Below are positions 26,935-41,900 of a stretch of 64,000 nt of DNA, piece by piece (within the stretch, counting starts at the first letter, position 1; each line of letters starts with the position of its first letter). The stretch comes from Tubiluchus corallicola (taxonomy: Eukaryota; Priapulida; Priapulimorpha; Priapulimorphida; Tubiluchidae). The DNA is taken from assembly GCA_030141605.1 (NCBI GenBank), contig JAQGDQ010000505.1:1-64000 (forward strand). Reading direction: 5' to 3'. The position numbers and the translations under genes were made by a program. The notes beneath the pieces were generated by a model. The model did no database searches. It was not told where the DNA came from and was given only the letters and a program-made list of their open reading frames with translations.

Positions 26935-29900
26935 ACTACTACTACTACTACTACTACTATTATTGATATTATTATTATTACTGTTATTATCATCATCATC
27001 ATTACCATCGCTGTCATCAATATCGTTGACATCATCGTTATTATCGTGATCACCATCATCAACACGGTAATCAGTACCAATATCATAACCATTATCATAG
27101 TTATTTGCAATGATTTCCAGAACTGAATTGTCTATTCATACTTACAGGCACAACCACAATAACAGGAGAGCCAACCATTGCAAATTTACCAAATTTAACT
27201 CTACCTACTTTACATCAGTCATCACCAAATCACATAAGACTTAACAACCTTCAACTCACTGGTTTCAAAACAACTACTATATAACGAAATCTGCTCCAAA
27301 AAGACCAGATTCTCTTTCCATCGTAATATCCGATATTTCTTTCCATTATATCATAATATTAAGACAAAATAATCATCAAAATAATCAAAAGTCCATCTCT
27401 GTCTATCGTGGACAGAAAAAACACAAAATTACGCCTTGTAATAACTGGCGAAATGCACAACTTTACTGTTACATATTTGTCGCAACAATTTGTCAACACT
27501 TTGAAGCACTCTCCTTGTTCAAATTTAGATTGAGTTACAACTTTTTTTACATTTCTTGACTTTCAAGTCTGGTATAAAAAATTTAATACATCATAACTGG
27601 CCAGGATACTTTAAATCTAGCACATTCAGCTTCTGACTTTAAACACTTTACCTGTAATGTATGAAATTTGCCATCATCGATTCTGCTTCGACTTTTCATT
27701 TCTCGTTGCGTTCCAGAAGATGAGATAACAATAATAACAAAACCATTATGCAACTCAACCAGCACATAATCCATCTAGAATAAACAAATTAACAATGTGG
27801 TTTTTTCTATTAGCATCGAGTTTTTCATGCATCTATAAAAGAAATGCTGCCATACATTTCGCATTCGTTCTGTAACATGTGGACTTCTTAATCCTCAAAG
27901 AGTCGTAGAAAAAAATTAGGAATTTCACTTCATTCTAATGAAAAATGCAGAGCTATCTAAAACGTTGACAAAGAAAACAGTGCTGTATGATATCTGACCC
28001 CTGCATGATCTCTGACCCCTGTATGATCTGTGACCACTGCAGCTAGATGTGCAGGAAAAAATATGGAACTTAAAAGCTTGTTAACATGACCATAGATTAC
28101 CAGTCAAGCATAAGGGATTTCTTAAGACTGCAATAGTATTTTATAATTATGCTGCTGTCCCTGTCGGAATCCATTGCGTTGTTGGCTATGTCAATTTTTA
28201 CATTTCTATAGTTCACGTTACTTCATACAGATACTATCACATCTTTCTCCTCTTTTTATTCTCTATTAACCTTTCTTTCTACTCCTTTACTGCTCTTTTC
28301 TGTTACACTCAGTCCACATTCATTCGGGGTGCTCTAAACAAGTATTACTTCTTGAGTACCCGCGGGTCATTTGCGGCTTGGCATCTTCTGTACATAATAA
28401 TAAATATGTTATTAAATACTTTTATGTACAATGCTGTAATGATCGTTGTGGATATATTTAATAAATAAATAAATAAAAAATAAATAAACATATACTTGTA
28501 TATGTAAACTAATTATACTTGTATGTGTAAACTGATTATCTACAGGTTAGCATTATAGCAAAAGCATATTTTACCTGACTGTAACTTGCTGCAAGAAAAA
28601 TCAGGCCATTTTTCTGCAGAGATTTAACCACTATGGTCACGTTTAGTTCAATTAAACTTCCAAGTTTAAATGTTGACAGCTCCACGAAAGAGCCAGAGCC
28701 AGAGCCAGAAAATGCAACATTCCTGCCTATTTTGTTTCTTTCCACAGGAACAACTTTGCTGCAACTGAAACATATGCTGGTCATAGCATTACAAATGTTT
28801 CACTCATGAATGTTTGGTACGATTACAGGTTTTAATATTGCATATATTTGTAATAAATGCAATGTTACTGTTGATAATTTTACTAAGAAATGCAAAGCTA
28901 CTAACATAATTATTTTGAGTAAATCTGCACTAAATGAAAACGATTATCTAATAAAAGAATTTGTAATGGAGATCTTAAAATGCGTGGATGATAGAGAGTT
29001 TTTCTTTCTGAGCAATAATGAATTGAATACCAAGCTTAAGCATATTGTCTCGATGTAACTTTTTGTTAAAGTTGCATCATAATTATGCCTATTAATAAAT
29101 TGTACTTGTTACTAACCTGTAGACATTTACTTATTCTTTTAACTCCTTATGTATTAACCTTTTTTATGGTGATCGCATTGACGTACATATCGTGTTGATC
29201 GAAAAATAAATTATAATAATAATAATTAATTTAAAAAATCTTTAAATTAATTGTATCAAAAAATTATCAATTGACTTCAACAATTATTTTTCTACATTTA
29301 AATTTTATTATCATATTAAATATAGTCAATTTACCTTTTCAATGTTTTAGCCACACCGGTTTGCATCATTGCCTTCCACACATTAACAGATTCGTCATTA
29401 AAAATCACGTCATCAATGCAACCCTTAAAACTGACAAAGCGTGCCAGCTTCAGTCTGCTCGGCAGTCCCCCAATATATAATGGGTTGGACAGTGGAAGCA
29501 ACAATGCAGTATTATTAAGAGCAGAATTGACGCTAAGAGAATCCACGGTCAACTCTAGAGCCTTTCCAATCCTAGAATGTACAAACGGATATGTTATGGT
29601 ACATGCATTTAATACATAACATGAAGTTCATGGAATATTTATAAAGAAAGCAATGTAACGTGATGTAATTTATTTTGATATCAGTACAATAGAACAGAAC
29701 ACAAACATGTACAAAAATAAAATTATAACCAAAATAACAAAATAATTAACATCATATGAGAAAATAGGTCGTACATATTGTACTGCAGAAAGCTGAAGAA
29801 GCTGAGAGCTTGTAAAAGCTTTCAGAACAACTGAAAAAAAGAGAAGAAAACAAGGTTAATAGTAATAAAGTTTGGGAAAAAACTAGTGTGAAGAATGGAG

Positions 29901-32900
29901 AGAGATGGAGGGTATATAATTTATGTTATACTTATTAAGAATGTAGTGTGTATTGTGATAAAAACTACATTCTTAATAAGTATAACATAAATTATATACC
30001 GATATTACTCAATGTGATAGTAAGTGATAGCCAGAGCTACAACAGATATTTCAGGGAGAATTACTGTCTTTATTGAAAATGTTAGCTTTGTATTTATTTT
30101 TAAATTGATGAGAGGATTTTTTAGTTCATCACCCAATTCATTCCAATGCCTTGGTCCTGCATTGGCAATGAACTGGCGTACGCGTCTGTTCTGCAGAAAT
30201 TAATAACAAACGCATTTCTTCTTGCATCAAGATATCGAACATTCAACCCAAACTGGATTATTAGAAAAAGCGGGAAACAATTACTGTTGATCGTATGCAT
30301 ATATACAGCAGTGTTCAATTCGATAACTAAAATTTTATTGGCTTTAAAGTTAAAGTTAAATTTAAATATTCTCATTTTTTTAAGGTTGATGATAGAGTCC
30401 AGAGCAGCACTGTTTTAGCTAAGCTCCAGACGGTTTATTTCTACTGTCGACATAGCCGATAAGAAACCTAGCTTTAGTCGCGCCAGCCGTTCAGTGATGT
30501 GAATCGAGCTAGACGACATTTTTGCCGACTGCGAAGACTTTCGCTCTTGCAATAATGACGTGACACTGCAAAGCACTGATTTATGGCAAACGCATTGTGG
30601 ATTCGCAGTCAGATTGTGCGCATGCTAGCAGAGATACTAAGCTTCAGAAATTTTTGAACGAGAAAGGTGATCAATTCAAAATTAAATACACAAAATATGC
30701 AACACGTATGGGATCTTTTGGGTGTTGTGATTCGTTGGTAATCAAGATGAGCCTCGCCAAGAGTTGGATTTAAATTATAGTTGCAATAAATCCATTGCTT
30801 TTTTTATAATAATAACAAAATTGATTTACTGCGTGAGTCAGCTGATGTAGTAGCAATTGACATCTAACATATCGTCAATCATTTTCGTTAATTGCCCAAT
30901 CAGCGTGCAAGTTGTTTCACACAGCCCTGCAGCAGGTACGTTCGGGACATTTAGCTACAGTTCCGTTTAACACTGTTATGAAAAATGATCAACTTTTCAT
31001 TAGTTAGCGGGAGAAATATCTTCCTTGTTCTAGATTTTATTATTGTCAAACGAACTTGCAAGTGAATTAGTGGAAATATATAGTCTAGTTCAGTTTATAG
31101 GAAGAAATGCACAACGCTTACGACTATAAGTTGCTGATTAAACCATTTTGCAAGATACCATTGGGACTTATGTGACTCGGGCATTCAATATAAGGGTCGT
31201 CTATGGAATGGAACAGTCAAATTTATTTCATTTCCAAAGCCTGACAAATGGAAAAATACAGAAACTGAATAAATCTTGCAGACGAGCACATGATGAATTA
31301 ATATAGAAAATACATCGCAGGCTTGATGTTCGTATGTTTAAAGGCAAGAGAGACTTAATATTTTTGATGTTCATTTACTGTAAAGCAAGGCTAACGGGCT
31401 TAGTTTTTTTATTATATTTATGGCTCTGTATTTTGTAGTGCTTTAAAACTTCGTCTCTACATTCTGTTTAAATTGAAAAGTCATTTTTTGTCTACTTGAA
31501 GTGTTAACTTCATTTAAAAATAGCTGCTGCTCTGCAAATTTGTGTTGATGAAAAAGTGCAATCAGTTTATCTGCAGATTAGACATTACTTGTGACTGTCA
31601 TGCTGTTTAGTTTAGTTTAGCTGAGACAGTTGTTGTCCCGAATGCTGCTGAGCGTGCTTACGTGCTTATATGTGTGCACCCAAAGAAGGTAATCGTATGT
31701 CAAATATGGCAAAGTTAGGCTGTTATACAGGGTTAATAAATGAGGTTTAGTAAAACAAAAGCAAAAAATATAAGTGAGACTGAGACGACCATGGTCTTAA
31801 CTTTGAAAACTCAGAATCGATAGAACTGTGGTTGAGAAAGAACAGAGTACAGGGCAAGAAAAAGGAGATTAAAAAAATAATGATAGCAAAAATGCTGATC
31901 CACCTTGCAAAATCGACCTTGTGCCACTGTCCATCATTCACTTTCTTTGGGTGAGAAATGTGATCAGCTTCGTACACCGTTGCCAAAGTCACTACTGCTA
32001 CAATTTTACCTTTGTCAGTGATTATCTTTATGCTGTTCTTCTAGAAAAGAGTGAACCGTAGAATTAAGAGCAACTAACTACTTGCAAAACTGGATTAAAA
32101 TGATTAATTCATGAATTAGCTTAATCATAAAATAAAAAAGCTGCTTGTACATAAAGGAACAATGTTTTAACTGTCGCTTGTAGCAAGCAAATAACTAACT
32201 TTACCATTACATTAACATTATGGTTAATTACAGTGATTAACATAGCTAAAAAACATAACATTGATAATAATTTAGTTTTACGTGTGTGAATCATTTTTAT
32301 TTTTCCAACTATTAATAGTTTAGAGACTAGTACTATTCTCATTACTTATGGTTGCAGACAAAGTGTAGAGCGAAAGTGCTTGCTTGTTGCCAAACTAAAT
32401 ATAGTGTATAGACACACTGACACTATTGTCTCTTGAATGAAGTGTATTTCAGCAGGAATGCTAATTAAAAAAGAAATAAAACAAATCCACAGCGGCTGAA
32501 TCTCAATTTATCCATACCAAATCAGTTGAGCTGGCGTACATGATCACGGCTCGGTCTTCCTGAAGAAACTTAATTCTAGCAGAAAAAGTATGAATTAAAC
32601 TCGACTCAATTGCAGAAGCGCCAACAGAAACTGGCAATGATCTTCCTGATCCCCCAACAAAGGCAGGAGTAAGCTAAAAAATGATGTACAAAAGTATAAA
32701 AATTAATGTTACTGAGATTCCAGATGAAAGCATGCAACAAGTATTGAAGACTGCAACAAAAAAGCTGTTATTAACACATTGTAGTCTGCGCAAAACTAAT
32801 AAAGACAAAGTTTGCAGATAGGGGCGTAGCCAGGTTCTAAAGTTAGGGGGAGGAAGCACATAAAAAAGGTGCCGTGACACTGACCAAACAATTTTTAATG

Positions 32901-35900
32901 CTTTGATTATACATTTCAAATTTGCATTTAAAATCAAAGTGCAAGGAAGATGCAGTTTTAAAGGAAGCACAAACTTGTTATTTTTTTGTAAAAATAAGAC
33001 ATTATGAAAAGTTTTACAGTAACCTCATAAATCTCAAAACATAATAAAAACATGCGTGTTATTTCAATTTTAAACGCAAAATGCAAACAAAATGAACGAA
33101 TTTTGGCGCCGTCGAAAAGATGACAATTTTAAAAAATGTGCTTGGGGGAACGGTTGCTCCCTTTCCTTCCCTATTAGCTATGCACTGTTTGTAGACACAT
33201 ACAGTACATTGTACATTATTAGATTGGCAGGCAAATTACTATTTCTTTTAGTATATTTTCACAAATGCAGCAGATGCAGAAATTGTGTAATTTCACTTTT
33301 GGCAGCAATACATTGTGTGAAGCTTACTTTTAACTTTTCTAGTTTGGCATAGGCGGCCTTTACAGCTGCCCGAAGATTCAGTAACCTCGCATCTAGTTTT
33401 TCCTTTGCAGCAGCAACATTCGATGCTTTCTGATCAACTCTTGACAGCAAGTTTGACACCTTACGTGAATTCTCTGACAATCGACTGGCTGAAATATTGA
33501 ATAAAACAGCTAGACCTGAAGAACTAATTGCTTTGTACACATAATAACAGTACAAGATAACATATTAATAATAATAATAATAATAACATATTAATAATAA
33601 CACTTGATAATAACAATAAGAAGTAATAAAGCCATTGTTATTACAATGAGGTTAACGACGATAATGACAATCAATGCTGGTAATGGAGACACTAATTATG
33701 GACAATGGTAATGAAATGATGAGACAATGAGGATGACTATGACAAGGACAACAAAGAATGATGATGGCAATAACGAAGATAAACAAATGATGATAAGATG
33801 ACCTTTCCAAAATCTAGAAACAGATAGCTACTGTAACAGCAAGCAAGAATGCAGCCGCCTATGCAAAAATTTAGCACCAAACTGTTACTGTTTATTGTTG
33901 TACAAAAGGACAAAAATACCTTTGATCTTTATCCTTTTGATGAGATTGGCTCGATGTATAGCCTCTTGCTCCACAATCAACGCTGTCCTATTGCAGGCAG
34001 CTCTTTCGTTGGAAACCTTGTAATAGACAACTTCTATTTGTTAGGATTACACAATGACCATGAACCGAATAAACCTTATTATTTTAAATTAAACAAACAA
34101 ACTACAATTATGTCCAATCTGTACATGATGTGGATCTAAGTCTACAATACTAACTCCTCGTAATAGACAAATTTTCACTTTCCTGAGATTTGAATGATTA
34201 AAATCGATGTAAACATTACGCTAGTAAGATAATATTTGAATTCCTGAACCATAGCATTTTTATTCTTGTCAGTTAGCTTACCCTTTCCTCCAGGTAAGCT
34301 GCTTCTTTAACTTGAGTGATTCCTCTAGCTTCAATGGCTTTCAGGGAGTTGTACGTATCGAACAACTGTTTTGAAATTTCAGAAGCACTGTGAATATAGT
34401 TTCTGACAATTGTAAAATTTTGTCCTATCGTTTCAATCAAAATTGGCAGCACGTGTTTTCCCTTCATATCAGTCATAACAATACTTGTATCTAAAAACAG
34501 TAAAACTATTTTAAGTTTGAGATAGATAGTGAGTAAAAGAATGAGTGAAATTTGGTTTGCAATTGCAAAAAAATAGCATATCTTTCTAATTGTGATATCC
34601 ACTAAACCACACCATACGCAAATAGATAGCTCACCTTTTACAAAATCGATAATCTTTCTCGAGGTGGCAAAAGCTCTTTTTTCAAGAGCTATGCTGGAAT
34701 TGTTTGCGGTCATAATCAGTAAGTTCATTTGTCCTGCAAAAATTGAGAACAACTAAAATTCTTGGTAGGATACAGGTAAACAATAATCAGAGACGTGTAC
34801 ACAGATATGACTAGCAGTAAAAAAACAACTATATATTCTGAAATCTTTGCCTGCTCAGTCAAAAGCAAAATCAAAATTTAATCTTAAATTGTCCAACGTC
34901 CACTGCCAAAGAAACTCTTTATATGAAATCATGTTGTGCACCCCAGTCAGATAAGAGGAATTTTGCAGAACGAAAAAACAACAAGTGGCTTACTTGCCCT
35001 GTCTATCAGATTTCCACATAAGTCCTTCAGCCATTTGCCTTCTCGCAACAAATAATTTAGAATTCTTGCAATGTACATAGCTATTAAGGATTCACTATGC
35101 CCAACGTCTTCATTGATAACTTTATACATTTCATGCACAATGTCGTCAGTCCAATCGTCTTCAAAAATATCATCAAAATCGTCACCAGAACCAAAATCGA
35201 TGAAATCATCGTCATCATCCGTGAATTTCTCAGCGACATCACCACATTCGCAATGTTTGCTATTATCGACAGTTTCAACTGTCAACTGTAAAGCACCTGT
35301 TGGCTTGGCTTTGCTATTACACTTGCAAGGCTTTGCTGTCTCCCCCGGAGGAAACACATAATCAAATTTCTTGTCAACTGGTTGCCGAATTATCTGAAAT
35401 GATGGAGAAACTGGTTCAGTAATGGCTACTGAAGTAGCAGTGGCCTCCATAGATTCAATGTTGAACTCAGGTTCCTCATCAGCATCTGATTCAAAATAAA
35501 AATCTTCCGTGTTTTCCTTTTCAGGTAATTCCGGAGGAGGACCTGGAATAATGGGTGGCATAATAGTTGCTTCAGCTGCAAAAGAACTTTCAAATGTTTT
35601 GTCACCTCCAACAGAAGTTACACTGATGTCTTCAAAAGAAGTCACATCTGGTACAGTGTGATATTTAGCGGTAGATGACATTGTGCTAGTAACAAGATAG
35701 GACTCGGTAGCAACTTTTACCACATGCTTGCTACCGGATGGGTCGGTATGACTTAGGTCTGGAAGAACTGCACTAATAAGTGTGTTGTCAGTGTCGTAGA
35801 AATTACTTTCTGAAAAATCCATCAAAACGGTTTCAGTGGATGAATCCGCATAAGACAATTCAGTTGTTTTCAATTCTGTTGTAGACTCTGTAGTAGCATT

Positions 35901-38900
35901 ATCCTCTGAAAAGTTGTAATATTATTTACGTTTTATTTAGAAAGTTAAAACAGCTTGAGAAACGTTAAAGCTGCATAGTACCTAAAATCACAGCAGCAGC
36001 CACACTTTCTGATTGCTCATCAATACTCAAGCTTGTTAATTTTAATGATTACCTCCTTAGCTAAACACAGTCATGCATCTTGAGCAACCAAATAATTTAA
36101 ATTATCGTAACTTAGCTGCACCCTATATATATTTTATTACTAACAAGTTAATATCTGCAAGCATACATACATAAAATGATATGTCAAGATTACATTATAA
36201 TATTTATATATATATATATATATATATATTTACAAGTACATAATAAATTTTACAATAAATGTGTTGCACACATCGCATATGACGACTTTATATATGCACC
36301 TATTACAGAATGACCTGAAGACAAGCAAATGTACAGAAAATGCATGTTTCATTAATGAAATTAATACCACTTTACCTCCTCCCCATAACCAGTCCCATAC
36401 TGGAAATGCACCACGCTTTATTCTTGGTGAATGATCTAGAACTGCTGCTTTTGCGCAAAACTGCAAAAAGTAAGCATAATGAACAAATGCTTATCTATAC
36501 AAAACATTTCTGAGCTCACTTGTGAAAAAAGCTGTAACTGTGTCTAGTAAATAGTTGTCATCATATTTTTATATCAAAAATTAAATTAACATTTTTTTGT
36601 GAAAGATATAATTTAGCATCATTTTGCTAACTATGATAAATGTCCTACCTGTTCAATGTAGTCGCGCACTCGTTTCACAGATAGAAATGCACGATGCATT
36701 GCATTGTACACATCCACCATTACCCACCTCCTTTCTATGATTCGTGTCATCACATCAGTAGTACTTTCACATGTTAGTGAACTGTAAATAAATCAAGCTG
36801 TTTTCTGTTCTACAGCCTATATTTAAATAATAGTGCACATCACATTCATTTTTCTTAATAAGGCCATGTCACAGTTGAATACTGAAAGTTGAAAGAAAAC
36901 GGAGACAATAGTAATAAGCAACGTCAATAGAAATGATTAGACTGTTAAATGATCTTCAAAATTTTAGACAAATTGAACATATGTCACAAACCTTTGTAAG
37001 TTCTTAAGGCTTTCTCGTTGCTGACTAAGTGATCGTATAAACCCAATAATTTCAGTTTTAGCAGTAGCCAGAGATGCAGTTTTTTGCAACGCATGCATAT
37101 TCTTTATCTCCTCATGCAACACTTTCTTAAATAGTTTCATTTCAGTAAATGCTACAGCAAGATCCTGTGCAATAAAACAAAAAAAACAGCTGACGATGAT
37201 ACAACTAACATATTAAACAGAAGTAAGATTCATAGCTGACGATGATACAACTAACATATCAAACAGAAGTAAGTTTCATAGCCGACGATGATACAACTAA
37301 AATATCAAACAGAAGTAAGATTCATAGCTGACGATGCTACAACTAACATATTAAACAGAAGTAAGATTCATAGCTGACGATGATACAACTAACATATTAA
37401 ACAGAAGTAAGATTGATAGCTGACGATGATACAACTAAAATATCAAACAGAAATAAGATTCATAGCTGACGATGATAAAACTAACATATCAAACAGAAAT
37501 AAGATTCATAGCTGACGATGATACAACTAACATATCAAACAGAAGAAAGTTTCATAGCTGACGATGATATAACTAACATATCAAACAGAAGTAAGTTTCA
37601 TAGCCGACGATGCTACAACTAACATATTAAACAGAAGTAAGATTCATAGCTGACGATGATACAACTAACATATTAAACAGAAGTAAGATTCATAGCTGAC
37701 GATGATACAACTAAAATATCAAACAGAAATAAGATTCATAGCTGACGATGATACAACTAACATATCAAACAGAAATAAGATTCATAGCTGACGATGATAC
37801 AACTAACATATTAAACAGAAGTAAGATTCCTAGCCGACGATGATACAACTAAAATATCAAACAGAAGTAAGTTTCATAGCCGACGATGATACAACTAAAA
37901 TATCAAACAGAAGTAAGATTCATAGCTGACGATGCTACAACTAACATATTAAACAGAAGTAAGATTCATAGCTGACGATGATACAACTAACATATTAAAC
38001 AGAAGTAAGATTGATAGCTGACGATGATACAACTAAAATATCAAACAGAAATAAGATTACATAGCTGACGATGATACAACTAACATATCAAACAGAAGAA
38101 AGTTTCATAGCTGACGATGATATAACTAACATATCAAACAGAAGAAAGTTTCATAGCTGACAATGATATAACTAATATATCAAACAGAAGTAAGATTCAT
38201 AGCTGGCGATGATACAACTAAAATATCAAACAGAAGTAAGATTCATAGCTGACGATGATATCAACTAACATATCAAACAGAAGTAAGATTCATAGCTAAC
38301 GATGGTACAACTAATATATCAAACAGAAGTAAGTTTCATAGCTGGCGATGATAGTACTTCATGTCACCAACATATAAAACCAGTTATTTAAAATGCACTA
38401 CTAGCTAACCAATGAAATGACAGTATATAACAGGTACTGGTTCCTATCACCAAGTACATAGCAAAAAACTAAACAGTTTTAAAATAATTACAAAATACTG
38501 CAAAAAAGGAAAAGTATCATTAAAGGTAGACCACCAAGTAAAAATAAGAAAGACTAAAAATTGTCCTTACCTTGAGTCTGCTTTTTGCGTCATCCAAAAA
38601 CGATTTTGCTCTAAAATACATTTTCTCGTACCCTCTGATAGTGCCCAAAATCTTCAAATTGTCCTGATATTTAACAAAAATTTCAAACAAAATTTGGAAA
38701 ACAGTATATTTTAATTCACTCATAAAGCAAGCTGAAATGACCACACAGAGTAATGTGCGTGAAAAACAAAAAATGCAAAATATAAGAGAAAGAAAACAAA
38801 GGAACTAACAAAGGAAACTTTAAGCCAGTAAAAAATGCATTCAGCAGCCGACATATGTAGCTGTATGTATCCAGCTTATCAAAAAATAAGTACTGGTAAT

Positions 38901-41900
38901 ACCATAGCATATAAAAGCCTAATGATACAAAAAATAATTCAGTCCATGTAATAGCTAGTATATGCATAGAAATGTCTATGTACCTATAATAAAAATAAAT
39001 GCAACAAATCAAATAAACATAAGCTAGGAAAATCAAAATATTTTCAACATCAAAATATTCAAAAAACACTTTACGCAGTCTTTAACAATGACTTCAAATA
39101 TTTAGCTTGCTAAGTATGACAGAGTGCTGCTCTGCCAGTGAAAACTCACAACTGCCTTGTTGTAACAGTGAATTTTACTCATCAATTCACGTGTGATTTC
39201 AGTTTTTTCTGTAGTGATGGCTTTTTTGCTACAGGTGAGATTAAGACTATTCGTTTGAAATTTGTATGGTATTAATCTGGCAGCAAGTGGAAATTTTCTG
39301 TTTATTGTATTCGGATTCGCTTGCCATTGCCTGCAATTAGGTCAGCTTGATACTGCCATGGCCATTTTAGCTTTGTTTTAAATTAAATCCTTTGCAACAC
39401 ATACTTCACACAGCAGTCTCGGAAACTACAGGCATACTTGCACGTCTACATATTTTGGCAAATTGGTTGAACGTCTGATCGAGAAACAACTGACAAAGTT
39501 CTTTCAAGAATGTCACCTAACTGACACAGCACAAGAAGGCTTCATCCCAGGATGGAACTCAGTCAGATATTTATTACGATTAATAACGACTTTCAAAAAC
39601 CACTGAACTTAAGGAGTGAAATATTTGCAATATGCTGTACTTTTGAAAGAGCTTTTGATAGCAAATGGTATGAAGTGCAACTCTACAAGCTGCTGGACAT
39701 GAATGTTAAGGAAACCTACTTGATGTAATCAGAGATTTTTTGAGCAATGCAAAAATGAATTTTAAAATTAGTAATCATATATCAACAACTTATGAATGCA
39801 GTATAGTATCTCCAAGAATCTGTTCTTCCTCCATTACTATTTAGTAAGTTTGAAAACGTAAACGTCAAACTGATTAGTGATAACATAAATACGATGATGA
39901 TGGCACTATATATATATTAATATATTCGCACATTTTAATTATTATAACAGTGCAATTTATAAATACTTGCTACTAACAATTTACAAGAATATATATTCAC
40001 TTAGTTGTATAGCCATAGGAGAAGAAACAAATAATAGCAATAATAGGTGTTACAACATTGCTCAAGAGTTTAGTAATAGTTGCTGTTGTAGGTGGAGGAC
40101 AAATATAAATTCTGCTGCAAATAAGAAAGATGTACTTCCTGTAGGATGGAAAGAGAATGACTGGCAAAATATTGGCACAGACTCAAAATGGATGATAAAG
40201 AAATAATTTACGTGAACGATCAACTTGTTAGAGTAAGAACTGACTAAGCATGCACGTATTATTATGCTTTTGATTAGTTATTCAGAAATGATGTTATCAA
40301 GCCTAACTAATAGATGTTGTATTGAGTCGTGTATTTTCATTAACAACTTCAAGTTAAATTGTGCCTGCAAACAGAGGTAAATGAAGAATTAAATAATAAT
40401 AATAATAATAATAACACATTATTATTCGTGTACATGAATTGTGAAAAAGGCTTTTGTCAATATATGTAGCAACATAAACCAAATGCGTTTAGTGGCACAA
40501 ACACTTTATTATTGACTGTCTTTTCTGTACACTACGTTGTGACTACTAGATTAAAACTGTAAAAGCTCAAATCAGTTGAAACTTATTAACCTTGGGTAAT
40601 GCATATCAGAAACCAGTCAGGTGAGAAAATGATTCACTGTAGTCTAACTTGCTGTAAAGTTGTAAAGTTGCTGAAATTTATAAAGTTCATAAATCAAACA
40701 CGTGAATCAGTTCATGACATGAATACATAAACATGTCCCTAAGAAGAAAGCCCAATATCTGCTTACCATCAATTGCACCTGTACATTCTCGGCTCTGAAA
40801 ACAGACCTCCTAGTTTCTTGGACCTCACCCCAGGCTTTCATTGAATACAGTTGAAGATGAGCAAGGGCTTCATTCACGCGAAGAAGTTTCACGTTTGTCA
40901 CGTTCACTTTTGTATCCATCGGCTTACAACAACTGAAAACAAACAATCCATGAAAGAGGCAGCTTCTTGTGACATTAAAAAAAGTCGCATCCTCTTTGGG
41001 ATGCATTGCAACTTCAACAAACAGATGAACATAATAAAAAGCTATAATTCTTATTAGAAAGCACTTTCCATTTCTCAGTATTTTGAATTCACTGATATTG
41101 TACCATTGAAACATCGTAAAGTCTACTGTTGATAATATGGTTTAATTTTATTTCTGGTTTTCTTTATTTTTTGAATTTGCACATAAAACAAAATTAACTT
41201 TTAACATAGCACTTTTGAAAGATGCAATAGTTTTTATGAACTAACATTAAGAAATTGCACATGGTGAGAAGTGGTGTGTTAATTTTTTGCATATCTAGAA
41301 ACAGCCCAATTTTTAATTTTTTAACATGAAAAGTGTAGATATCAAGCATAATTATGTATTATTGTGTATAATTAATAAGTACATAATTATGTGTTTATGC
41401 ATAGAAGAGAACTTCTACAGTTTAGCATAAATAATTTTAATCCTCATAAATCTGCATTTGCATAAATAGTAGTTACACAATACCAGTTTTCTTATTAAGT
41501 TTTCTGACAACAAACTTGCAGACAAACACTCTTATCAGGCTAACTTGAATGTTCTCTATAAACAAAATGTGATCACTTATCAGCTTTCATCTTTCTATTA
41601 AGAAAAGATTCGTCTGTACGACAGTTTAATGATAATGTTAAACAAATAACGGCCATACAAATGATGACTACATCATTAACAACATTCATTCCAGTTCAAA
41701 TGTTGAACTATTTTAAAGCACAAAAGATTCTCAACTTATAGTTTAGCACTGTATTTAAGCATTGCAACTACTTCGTAAAGTTGGTTGCTTGTCCGCGTTT
41801 TTCATTTCTGATAAGTTTGGTTTTAAAAGTTTTATAATATTAGGCAAGTAACATTGTGTGTTTATTAACATTTGACAGATAGAAACTTTAGAAATGAAAG

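Larger units (their letters stand above)
24634..28764 (-). other. Laminin alpha: LG2 module (exons 28-31)
   Basis: Residues about 1618-1807. It opens with a Cys (CSKVVPVERNK) and a GSGSGS stretch encoded by a short ggctct repeat, then ELNVTIVVKSLQKNGLIFLA, RIDDGKFHTLQ, LDRLFVGGVAYDYN and FEGCIAKVGFG. The module ends with RTCAE. Introns hold a CTG/CTA repeat at 26868-26959 and a hexamer repeat at 25084-25178. Confidence 0.92.

Noticed and set aside
30121-30420. Two overlapping frames of 84-90 codons beside the 90-bp hairpin
   Set aside because: No convincing motif. At most a very decayed retroelement piece, which I cannot support.
37187-38352. CRISPR-like regularly spaced repeats (also 63131-63540)
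   Set aside because: The units are contiguous with no unique spacers, and the genome is animal. They are a minisatellite and a transposon arm.
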